Shown here piece by piece: positions 7,061-14,172 of a stretch of 37,136 nucleotides of DNA; position 1 is the stretch's first letter, and every line of letters begins with the position of its first letter. The position numbers and the translations under genes were made by a program. The DNA is taken from contig JBMOMT010000073.1 in assembly GCA_049324835.1 (NCBI GenBank), positions 1 to 37,136 of the forward strand, in the 5' to 3' direction. The notes under the pieces were generated by a model that had not been told where the DNA came from, ran no database searches, and saw only the letters and a list, made by a program, of their open reading frames with translations. This DNA is from JBMOMT01 sp049324835. GTDB lineage: Bacteria > Chloroflexota > Anaerolineae > CAYNKW01.

Positions 7061-8071
7061 TCATGGCGCGCTGGCGCGTACCACGAGCTCGGGTCGTAGC
7101 AGCGCCTCGTCGCAGTCGGCCGAACCGCCCACGATCTGATCCAGCAGCAGGCGCACCGCCCGGATACCCAACTCGGAGCGGGCCACGCGGCAGGTCGTCA
7201 GGGGCGGCGTGACCAACGCCGCCAGAGGAATGTCGTCGAAACCCACCACCGCCAGGTCTTGGGGCACCCGGCGGCCCAGTTGGGCACACGCCTGGAGCGC
7301 GCCGACGGCTACCAGGTCATTGTAACAAAACAGGGCTGTCAACTGGGGGTGAGCCTGCAAAAGCGCCAACGCCGCGCGTTGACCACCTTCTACTTTGGCC
7401 ACACAGCTCACCTGCCAGGCAGGGTCGGGTCGAATGCCGGCCCCCACCAGCACCTCTTGATAACCACAAAACCGCTGCTGACCGCTGTGCGAGGTTGCCG
7501 GGCCGGCCAACAGCCCGATGGCGCGATGGCCTCCGGCCAGCAAATGCTGCGTCACCAACCGTCCGCCCGTCAGGTCATCGATCAGCACCGCCTGCAGCGG
7601 GTTGCCGGCAGTGTCCCTCAGCCGACGATTGACCAACACCACGGCCGGGTGGCGCGTGAGGCACGTCTGCAACGCCTTCTCACCGAGCCGCGAACTGCAC
7701 AGAATGACGCCATCCACACGCTTTTCATCCAACGATTGCAGCACCGCCAGCTCGCGCTGTGGATCTTCTTCTGTATTACATAAAAAGACGTGATAGCCCT
7801 GGGCATAAGCCACGTGCTCCACACCTTGAGCCACACCGGCAAAAAAGGGATTGGCAACGTCAGGCACGACCAGGCCCAGTGTGCCGGTGCGCCGTGTGAC
7901 CAACCCTCGCGCGATACCGCTTGGCCGGTAGCCCAGACGGTCGATGACGGCCCACACCTGCTGCCGTGTGGCCGGGCCCACCCCTTCTTTGTCGTTGATC
8001 ACTCGCGATACGGTCATCAAAGAAACCTCGGCCTCGCGAGCGACATCGGCCATGGTGACACGATGGGCCAT
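7061..8071 (-). CDS. LacI family transcriptional regulator
   Basis: A 336-residue protein with the standard LacI layout. A DNA-binding helix-turn-helix occupies the first ~30 residues (TMADVAREAEVSLMTVSRVI), followed by the hinge helix (GYRPSGIARGLVTRRTGTLG). The two-lobed sugar-binding domain follows: VVPDVANPFFAGVAQGVE, DGVILCSSRLGEK, CYNDLVAVGALQA and AVVGFDDIPLAALVTPPLTT. The start is ATG 8071 behind GGAGGAGGG. It heads the unit lacI-bgl-dinB-radical SAM. An LacI-type operator lies directly upstream, overlapping the expected transcription start, so it probably represses its own operon until a sugar effector binds. The effector is presumably a beta-glucoside, by linkage to the GH1 enzyme. 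Confidence 0.95.
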   Translation of the reverse strand: MAHRVTMADVAREAEVSLMTVSRVINDKEGVGPATRQQVWAVIDRLGYRPSGIARGLVTRRTGTLGLVVPDVANPFFAGVAQGVEHVAYAQGYHVFLCNTEEDPQRELAVLQSLDEKRVDGVILCSSRLGEKALQTCLTRHPAVVLVNRRLRDTAGNPLQAVLIDDLTGGRLVTQHLLAGGHRAIGLLAGPATSHSGQQRFCGYQEVLVGAGIRPDPAWQVSCVAKVEGGQRAALALLQAHPQLTALFCYNDLVAVGALQACAQLGRRVPQDLAVVGFDDIPLAALVTPPLTTCRVARSELGIRAVRLLLDQIVGGSADCDEALLRPELVVRASAP

Positions 8072-8110
8072 GCCCTACCCTCCTCCAGACAGGCTCACGA
8101 TCGAGCCATG

Positions 8111-8120
8111 TTAACGTTAA
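8111..8120. promoter_or_regulatory. LacI-type operator
   Basis: TTAACGTTAA is a perfect palindrome centred on CG, the shape recognised by LacI/GalR regulators. It lies just downstream of the -10 box of the lacI promoter, where a bound repressor would block RNA polymerase. The flanks (TG on the left, CG on the right) extend it imperfectly. Confidence 0.7.
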
Positions 8121-8124
8121 CGTC

Positions 8125-8153
8125 ATTATATGGCAGGCAGGCCTATCTGTCAA
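8125..8153 (-). promoter_or_regulatory. Consensus promoter of the lacI-bgl-dinB unit
   Basis: On the minus strand: TTGACA (8153-8148), a 17-bp spacer, then TATAAT (8130-8125). Both hexamers match the sigma70 consensus perfectly, an unusually strong promoter and consistent with repression by the adjacent operator. Confidence 0.88.
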
Positions 8154-8177
8154 AAAGGGGCATCACGGCGCAAAAGC

Positions 8178-8999
8178 TCATGCCTCTTCCTGCTCACCAG
8201 CCACAAACATGTAACCGACTCCTCGCATGTTGACGATAGGGTCTACGGTTGACGAGACGAGGCGCATCTTTTGTCGCAGGTGACTGATGTGTGCCTTGAC
8301 CAGGATACGCGCTTCGCGCTCGCTGCACTCGTGGCCCTGCGCTTCTTTGACCAGCGTGACGCAGCGCACCACTTCCCCCCGACGCCGCACCAGGCTGGCC
8401 AGCGTCTGGAACTCGATGGGCGTCAGGGACAAAGGCACACCTTCGAACAGAGCAACGTGTCGCCTCAGGTCCAGTATCACCGGCCCGGCCTGAATCACCT
8501 GCGGCATCTCTTCGGTTGCTTCTTTGGGTGCAGCTTCTGGCGTAACGACAGCCTGGGGCATACCACTGCGTAACTCGGCCAGATCGGCTTCGATGCGGCT
8601 CAGCAACTGCTGCCGGCGCCGCTCCTCCGATTGTTTCTGCAGACCGCGTTGCACGCTGGCAATGATGTCTTGCGGACTGGATGGTTTCAAGAGATAATCG
8701 TGCGCCCCCTGACGCAAGGCCACGAGCGCCGTCTGGAGCGTGCCATAGCCAGTCAGGATCATCACCACCGTATCGGGCCACTGCCGCTTGATCTGAGCCA
8801 GCAGGTGAAGGCCATCCATACCCACCATGTTCAGATCCAGCAACGCCAGATCGACAGGCTGCTTTTCCAGGTGTTTCAAAGCGGCAGTAGCGCTCAGGGC
8901 CGTCGTCACCCGGTAGCCCTGCCGGGAAAGGACGCCCTCCAGAGCCAGGCACACCCCCGGCTCGTCATCGACGACCAGGATGCTAAACTGTTCGCTCAT
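8178..8999 (-). CDS. Response regulator, receiver plus OmpR/PhoB-type winged helix
   Basis: A 273-residue regulator. The receiver domain (residues 5-120) has the acidic pocket D11/D12, phospho-acceptor D55 in LALLDLNMVGMDG, T83 and K105 in YLLKPS. A ~60-residue charged linker follows (QKQSEERRRQQLLSRIEADL). The C-terminal DNA-binding winged helix (about 175-270) shows SLTPIEFQTLASLV, an ILVKAHISHLRQKM recognition helix and the closing NMRGVGYMFV. ATG 8999 was chosen for GGGAGGTG about 6 bases upstream and because it overlaps the kinase stop (ATGA). It is the last gene of the dagK-SBP-kinase-regulator unit and should be phosphorylated by the adjacent kinase. Target promoters are not identifiable here. 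Confidence 0.93.
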   Translation of the reverse strand: MSEQFSILVVDDEPGVCLALEGVLSRQGYRVTTALSATAALKHLEKQPVDLALLDLNMVGMDGLHLLAQIKRQWPDTVVMILTGYGTLQTALVALRQGAHDYLLKPSSPQDIIASVQRGLQKQSEERRRQQLLSRIEADLAELRSGMPQAVVTPEAAPKEATEEMPQVIQAGPVILDLRRHVALFEGVPLSLTPIEFQTLASLVRRRGEVVRCVTLVKEAQGHECSEREARILVKAHISHLRQKMRLVSSTVDPIVNMRGVGYMFVAGEQEEA

Positions 9000-11803
9000 G
9001 TTTCCACCTCCCATCCTGGCTGCGCAACCTCCCGAAGCGGCAGACGAACCCTGAACGTCGAGCCGCGTCCTGGCGCACTCTCGACCTCGATGGAACCCCC
9101 ATGACGCTCCACGATATCGTAACTGATCGATAATCCCAGCCCGGTGCCTCTGGGCTTTCTGGTGAAAAAGGGATCGAACACGTGCGGCAAATCCTCAGGC
9201 GTTATGCCACTGCCGGTGTCACAAAAGTCAAACTCTACCCACCGCATGTTGGCCAGCGAAAGCGACACTGCCTCCGGCGCAACCGTCAGCCGCGAGCTCA
9301 CGCGCAATTCACCGCCGTGCGGCATGGCGTCTATGGCGTTCAGTATCACGTTCAGAAACACCTGCTTGATGTGATCCGCGATCACCACCACCCTGGGCAA
9401 CCTGGCATCCAGCGCCGTTATCAGCCGGATGTTGGCCTGCTGCAAGCGCTTGTGAACCAGCGTCAGGACCGCCTCCAACAATTGATTGGCATCGGTAGGC
9501 TCGCGTCCTTCCCTGGCCGGGCGATGGAAATCGACCATACGCTCCACGATGCGAGCCATCCGCGCCAGCTCTTCCAGCGCCGTGTCCAGATAGGAACGAT
9601 TGGGATCGTCGCCCGGCACGCTATCGGAAAGCAAAAAGACGCAGCTCTGGACGGCCTGCAACGGATTGTTGAGCTCGTGGGCAATCGAGGCCGCCAATCG
9701 TCCGGTGGCTGCCAGCTTGGCGCTCTGGATCAGTTGCGCCTGAGAAGACGCCAGCTCGGTTGCCGAATCGCGCACCTCTTCGTACAACCGGGCATTGTCC
9801 AGCGCCAGCGCCACCGCCGAAGCCATCGAATTCAACAGTGTCAGAGCATCCGCAGAAGCCGTTTCCGTCAGAGGGTTATACAGCTCCACGTAACCCAACA
9901 CCCGCTCGTGGGCCGTCAGCAGCGCTTGCCAAGACCGCCGGACGACGATGCCCGCCTCGGTCAACTGCACCACCAGATCACCCTCCGACGAACGCGGCGC
10001 CAGCTCACGCGTCAAAGGTTTCTCGCCCCGGTCTCGCCCGGTTGCCGCCCCACCCACACAGTAAACGATGTGCGGCGTGCTGCGTTTTTCGTCCTCGCTC
10101 AACAACACCACCGCCACGGCCTCACTCTTGAGCGTGCGGGCGATCTCTTGAGCCGCAATGTGGAGCAACCTGGCCCGATCCAGGCTCGACGACAGACGAC
10201 CGGTCAGCCGATTCAGCACCGCCAGCTCGTCCACCCGCCTGGCCTCGGCGTACAACCGGGCGTTTTCCAGGGCAATGGCCGCCTGGTTGGCCAGCATCAT
10301 CAGCACCCGCTCGTCGTCGGGCGAAAAAGCGTCTGTCTGAGGGCTATCCACGCTCAGCGTGCCGATGACCCGCTGCCCAACGCTGACCGGCACCACCATC
10401 AACGAGGCGAATTTGGCCGCCACACCCACGAACCTCGGATCGACGCCCACGTCGGGCACATAGAGTGTCCGATTCTGCTGCGCCGCCAGCCCGGCGATGC
10501 CCTCACCCAAACTCAGAGTCACCGGCCGCGCGCCGCCGGCGCGCGGCGGATGCACCACCCGCGGCACCAGCGCCACCGATTCATCCAGCAGGTGGATGAC
10601 GACGTTGCCCGCCGAAGCGACCAGCGTCAACGCAGCCTGGGCGATGGCCCCCAGCACCTGATCCTGATCCAGAGTAGTGACCATCTGCTGGCCCATCGAA
10701 AAGAGCGTATTGGTCTCACGCAGCCGTCGCTGCAACTCTTCGAACAAACGGGCATTTTCCAGCGCAATGGCCGCATGATTGGCCAGAATCTCGGCCGTCT
10801 GCACAGTTTCCAAAGAAGGCAGTAGACCGTCCAGCGGATCATCCAGAGTCAGCGCACCCGTGATGCGTCCATCCCGCTCCTGGAACGGTATGAGTAGCGC
10901 CAACCGGGGACGCCAGGGGCCTCGACCGACATTCACCTCTGGCAGGTGAAACAGGTCGCCGCTGTTGATACCTGCCTGCTCGCCGGTGATACAGTAGGAA
11001 CGGCTCACCTGGAACTCGGGACGCATCAACGCCATCAGCCCCTCTCTCGTCCCCTGCACACGCCGCACCTGGGGCGAGACCTCCGTCGAGGCTGCCACAA
11101 CCAGCACGCTGATCAGTCGCCGACCGTCTGGCTCCAGGCGGCTGACGGCCGCCAGGCGAAAGCCCAACGATTCGCAGGCCAGGCGCGCCACCGCCACAAG
11201 TAGACTGTCCTCGTAAGGCCCCACCCGTTGCAGGTGATCGCTGGCTTGAAGCATACGCGCCAGACGCGCCGCCCGCTGATCCAGGTAACGGCTCTGCTCC
11301 AGGGCCATCTGGAACAGGCGGATGTTCTCCACAGCCATGGCTACCAGCGATGCCACCGTCATCAAAAAAGGCAGCTCGGTCGCTTCGTTCTGCTCGCCCT
11401 GACCAAACTCGACCAGCAGCGCGCCCGGCACTCTGTCCTGCACCCGCAGCGGCACCACCACACCACATAACCCCGAGCCATCGGTAGACAGGGGCTGTGG
11501 CTCGGCGGCCGCCAACACGCGCCCCACCGTCTGCTCCGGCCACGTCCAGAGCAAGCCGGCCTGCAGCGACGGCGACCGGGCCTTGACAACAGGCGTCTCA
11601 TCCTCAACCATCACCACCGCCACCAGGCGATAACTCAGGCCCTCCTGAAGCCGCACGACGACCTCGCGAAAGATCAGTTCGGCATCGAGCAGAGCAATGA
11701 CCTCACCGCCCACCTCACTGATGACGGCCAACTGGCGCGCCAGCCGCGCCGCGTGAGGCGCGGCCTGCTGTTGCTCTGGCTCACGATAGACCTCAACCAC
11801 CAT
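8996..11803 (-). CDS. Cytoplasmic sensor histidine kinase with four GAF domains
   Basis: A 935-residue kinase. Four GAF-type sensor domains can be traced by their closing helices: AMAVENIRLFQ near 180, AIALENARLFEE near 360, AIALENARLYAEA near 520 and ALALDNARLYEEV near 680. The dimerisation/phosphotransfer helix holds H709 in SIAHELNNPLQA. The ATPase domain has the N box NVILNAIDAMPHGG, G1 DTGSGITPEDLPHVFDPFF and G2 GTGLGLSISYDIV. No membrane helix or signal peptide is visible, so it should sense intracellular ligands, gases or redox state. ATG 11803 was chosen because a longer frame runs upstream into the neighbouring gene, while this ATG lies 11 bp past that gene's stop. The ribosome-binding site is weak (CAGGCAGAG), suggesting translational coupling. 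Confidence 0.93.
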   Translation of the reverse strand: MVVEVYREPEQQQAAPHAARLARQLAVISEVGGEVIALLDAELIFREVVVRLQEGLSYRLVAVVMVEDETPVVKARSPSLQAGLLWTWPEQTVGRVLAAAEPQPLSTDGSGLCGVVVPLRVQDRVPGALLVEFGQGEQNEATELPFLMTVASLVAMAVENIRLFQMALEQSRYLDQRAARLARMLQASDHLQRVGPYEDSLLVAVARLACESLGFRLAAVSRLEPDGRRLISVLVVAASTEVSPQVRRVQGTREGLMALMRPEFQVSRSYCITGEQAGINSGDLFHLPEVNVGRGPWRPRLALLIPFQERDGRITGALTLDDPLDGLLPSLETVQTAEILANHAAIALENARLFEELQRRLRETNTLFSMGQQMVTTLDQDQVLGAIAQAALTLVASAGNVVIHLLDESVALVPRVVHPPRAGGARPVTLSLGEGIAGLAAQQNRTLYVPDVGVDPRFVGVAAKFASLMVVPVSVGQRVIGTLSVDSPQTDAFSPDDERVLMMLANQAAIALENARLYAEARRVDELAVLNRLTGRLSSSLDRARLLHIAAQEIARTLKSEAVAVVLLSEDEKRSTPHIVYCVGGAATGRDRGEKPLTRELAPRSSEGDLVVQLTEAGIVVRRSWQALLTAHERVLGYVELYNPLTETASADALTLLNSMASAVALALDNARLYEEVRDSATELASSQAQLIQSAKLAATGRLAASIAHELNNPLQAVQSCVFLLSDSVPGDDPNRSYLDTALEELARMARIVERMVDFHRPAREGREPTDANQLLEAVLTLVHKRLQQANIRLITALDARLPRVVVIADHIKQVFLNVILNAIDAMPHGGELRVSSRLTVAPEAVSLSLANMRWVEFDFCDTGSGITPEDLPHVFDPFFTRKPRGTGLGLSISYDIVERHGGSIEVESAPGRGSTFRVRLPLREVAQPGWEVET

Positions 11804-11814
11804 GTCTCTGCCTG

Positions 11815-12963
11815 TCAACGCAACCGCCGTCCCGGATACACACCGGCCTCGATTTGATAGATCACCACCGGCCAGTCCAATGGCTCGCCGCTGGCGTCCC
11901 ACGCCAACGCGCCCAACAACTCCTCGTGCTGCCAGCCACTCGATAACTGCTGCCACACGGCCTCCCGGCTGGGGCGCGAGCCAGACGCCCTCGCCGCATC
12001 GGCAATGGCCCGCAGCAAAAGATGGGCCGCCTCGTAGGCCAACGTCGCCTGGGGGCCAGGAAGATGACCGGCCATCTCTCGATAAGCGCTCACGAACGCT
12101 TGCGCAGCGGGCAGATCGGCCCCGCCAGGCGCTGCCGCCAGAAAAACGACCCCTTCCGTCGCCGATCCACCCATCTGGACGAGCGCCCGATCACCCAGGG
12201 CCGGCCCGCCCAAAAATGGCGCGTCCACGCCAGCCTGCCGCACCAGGAGCAGAGCCTGGCTGCCTTGCAGCACGTCGCCGGAAAAGAAAATCAGATCGGG
12301 TTGAGCCTGGCATAGCCTGTCGACCCAGGTGTCGGCAGAGGCGTCGATGGCGGTATCCAGCGTGATCTCGGCGCCGAGGCTGCGGGCCGCGGCCACAAAA
12401 GCATCTGCCAGGTCGGCCTGCCCACGCAGCACGGCCAGGCGCGCCGCGCCCAGCTCATCCACCGCATAACGCGCCGCCTCCCGGCCCAGCAGTCGATTCG
12501 AGGCTCCCAGTCGCAGCACCCAGCCGGCAGCCGTCAGGCCCTCGCCCCCTACACCCGGCGCGATCAGGGCCAGTCGTTGGGCGGCATACTCGGCGGCCGC
12601 CGCCAGCGTCGCGCCCTCGTCGAAATGGCCGATCACTCCCAGCACATCTGGATCGATGGCCAGCTCGCGCACCTGCCCTACCGCCGCCGCCGGATCGGCG
12701 CCGTCGTCCAGCGCCACCAGCTCGATACGATACCCCTGGCCCGCCGTGGCGTTCCACTGGCGCACGGCCAGCCGGACGCCATAGAGCACCTCGTAGCCCC
12801 TGGCCCGGAAACGCCCCTCAAACGGCGCCACCAGCCCGATCTTGAACAGCGGAACGGTGCTGACCGGCAGGCGGGCCTGGCAGCCAGGCAGGAGCAGCGT
12901 GACCATCAGGAGCAAGATGAAACACCTGCCGACGCCCCACCGACTCTCACCCGCAGTCGCCAC
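11815..12963 (-). CDS. Lipoprotein ligand-binding protein, branched-chain amino-acid (Leu/Ile/Val) receptor type
   Basis: A 382-residue protein with a lipoprotein signal: basic start, hydrophobic ILLLMVTLLLPGC and lipidated Cys at residue 28. The mature part is a type-1 periplasmic-binding fold: KIGLVAPFEGRFRARGYEVL, then GVRLAVRQWNA, then VLGVIGHFDEGATLAAA and YEAAHLLLRAIADA. Relatives bind branched-chain amino acids, amides or urea and deliver them to ABC permeases. No permease or ATPase gene is present. It sits between a lipid kinase and a histidine kinase, so it may serve as a sensor input rather than for uptake. The GTG start at 12963 lies 3 bp after the previous stop, so translation is coupled. 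How an external binding protein would signal to a kinase with no membrane segment is unclear. Confidence 0.87.
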   Translation of the reverse strand: MATAGESRWGVGRCFILLLMVTLLLPGCQARLPVSTVPLFKIGLVAPFEGRFRARGYEVLYGVRLAVRQWNATAGQGYRIELVALDDGADPAAAVGQVRELAIDPDVLGVIGHFDEGATLAAAAEYAAQRLALIAPGVGGEGLTAAGWVLRLGASNRLLGREAARYAVDELGAARLAVLRGQADLADAFVAAARSLGAEITLDTAIDASADTWVDRLCQAQPDLIFFSGDVLQGSQALLLVRQAGVDAPFLGGPALGDRALVQMGGSATEGVVFLAAAPGGADLPAAQAFVSAYREMAGHLPGPQATLAYEAAHLLLRAIADAARASGSRPSREAVWQQLSSGWQHEELLGALAWDASGEPLDWPVVIYQIEAGVYPGRRLR

Positions 12964-12966
12964 CGC

Positions 12967-14043
12967 TCAACCCCCAGTCTCAGGCGGCTGTGATTCGCCG
13001 CGCCACCGATCCTGCACCCGATGAGCCAATCGACGCGCCCGCCCTCGTAGATCCCACCCAACCGGCCAGGAGAAATCCCACTGGAAACGACCCGGCCGCT
13101 CGCCGCCATCGACGAACAGCCAGGGTGGCACCTCTGGCGGCACAATGATGCGCAGCGCGCCGGGCACAGCCTCAAAAGTCACCGGCGTGGTACCGATGGG
13201 ATCACCATCCACCTGAACCGGCATAGGCTGCCGCGTCTCGATGGTGATCTGGCGCGCCTGGACATAAGAGACGTGAGGGTCTCTCAGGTGTCTCTCGGTG
13301 AGCACGTGGGCCACGTGGAGCAGCGTCATGGCCAGGCCGCTGCCCTTGAAAACACAAACGTCCAGCAGGCCATCGTCCAGATAGGCCCGCGTGGCAATGC
13401 GGGCGATACGGGCATAGAGCTGGGCGTTGCTGATGATGATCAACATGCTGCGCGTGCGGATCGTTTGCCCATCAAACAGCACGCGGGTGCGGGTGCCGCG
13501 AAAGTCCTTGGCCACCAGAACGGCCGTCACACCGTAGGCCAGCGCGCCCAGTTTTTTGGTGCGGCGCGTGCGCGGCTCCATACGATGCGTCACCTGAGCA
13601 TCCAGGCCGATCCCACCCCACAGCAAAAAATAACGGCCGTTGGCCCGCCCCAGATCGATGGGCCGCACCTGCCCCCGCGCCAGGCTCCTGGTCGCATCCA
13701 ATAGTTTGTGAGACCGGATCGGACCCGGCGTCGGCAGGCGCATCTCCATGGCCCACACGTTGCCGGTGCCGGCCGGCAGCAGCCCCACGGCCACCTCCGA
13801 GCCTGCCAACCCGTTGACCACTTCGTTGATGGTGCCATCGCCGCCAACGACCAGCACAACCCCTTTGCCCGTGGCTACGGCCTGGCGGGCAAAGGCAGTC
13901 GCATCGCACGGCCCGCGGGTCTCACATAACTGCATCTGCCAGCCCTGCTGCCGCAGGAAACCCATCACCTGGCCGACCTCTCGGCGCACGTCACGGGCCC
14001 CGGCAGCAGGATTGAGAATCAACATCGCGTCCTGAGCATCCAT
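12967..14043 (-). CDS. Diacylglycerol kinase family lipid kinase (YegS/DagK type)
   Basis: A 358-residue protein of the DAGK catalytic family. It shows the start strand MLILNPAAGARD, the nucleotide-binding G67-G-D-G-T71 followed by INE, and PAGTGN at 90-95. Downstream, VQVDGDPIGTTPV is the typical end of the second beta domain. These soluble enzymes phosphorylate diacylglycerol or related lipids such as sphingosine bases with ATP at the inner membrane face. ATG 14043 was chosen because AGGGGG precedes it by 7-8 bases. The longer open frame would begin upstream of the predicted transcription start. The C-terminal ~50 residues are basic (RGRARRLAHRVQDRWRGE), which may aid membrane contact. It is the first gene of the signalling operon; the lipid substrate is unknown. 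Confidence 0.92.
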   Translation of the reverse strand: MDAQDAMLILNPAAGARDVRREVGQVMGFLRQQGWQMQLCETRGPCDATAFARQAVATGKGVVLVVGGDGTINEVVNGLAGSEVAVGLLPAGTGNVWAMEMRLPTPGPIRSHKLLDATRSLARGQVRPIDLGRANGRYFLLWGGIGLDAQVTHRMEPRTRRTKKLGALAYGVTAVLVAKDFRGTRTRVLFDGQTIRTRSMLIIISNAQLYARIARIATRAYLDDGLLDVCVFKGSGLAMTLLHVAHVLTERHLRDPHVSYVQARQITIETRQPMPVQVDGDPIGTTPVTFEAVPGALRIIVPPEVPPWLFVDGGERPGRFQWDFSWPVGWDLRGRARRLAHRVQDRWRGESQPPETGG

Positions 14044-14074
14044 CGTCACACCCCCTGCCATGTCATCACAGCCC

Positions 14075-14103
14075 ATTATACTTGAGACAAAAAAGAGAAG
14101 CAA
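14075..14103 (-). promoter_or_regulatory. Promoter of the lipid kinase-sensor operon
   Basis: On the minus strand: TTGCTT (14103-14098), 17 bp, then a perfect TATAAT (14080-14075). It stands back to back with the plus-strand promoter starting at 14110, so the two divergent units share this 64-bp region. Confidence 0.7.
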
Positions 14104-14109
14104 ACCGAG

Positions 14110-14138
14110 TTGTAAAATCTATCAAAAGATGGTAACAT
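14110..14138 (+). promoter_or_regulatory. Promoter of the CapA/VCBS/M1 fusion gene
   Basis: TTGTAA (14110-14115), 17 bp, then TAACAT (14133-14138). It lies 34 bp ahead of the GTG start and is divergent from the lipid-kinase promoter. Confidence 0.6.
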
Positions 14139-14172
14139 TAGCCATACGTCGATCCAGCACAGGAGGCTGCCC

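Noticed and set aside
7035..7289. N-terminal extension of the beta-glucosidase (85 codons)
   Set aside because: It overlaps the 3' end of lacI, is Pro/Gly/Arg-rich, and the good ribosome-binding site and family homology begin at ATG 7034.
9182..10825. 547-codon plus-strand open frame
   Set aside because: It lies antisense to the GAF histidine kinase, has Arg/His/Gln-rich low-complexity translation and no ribosome-binding site. It is a by-product of GC-rich codon use.
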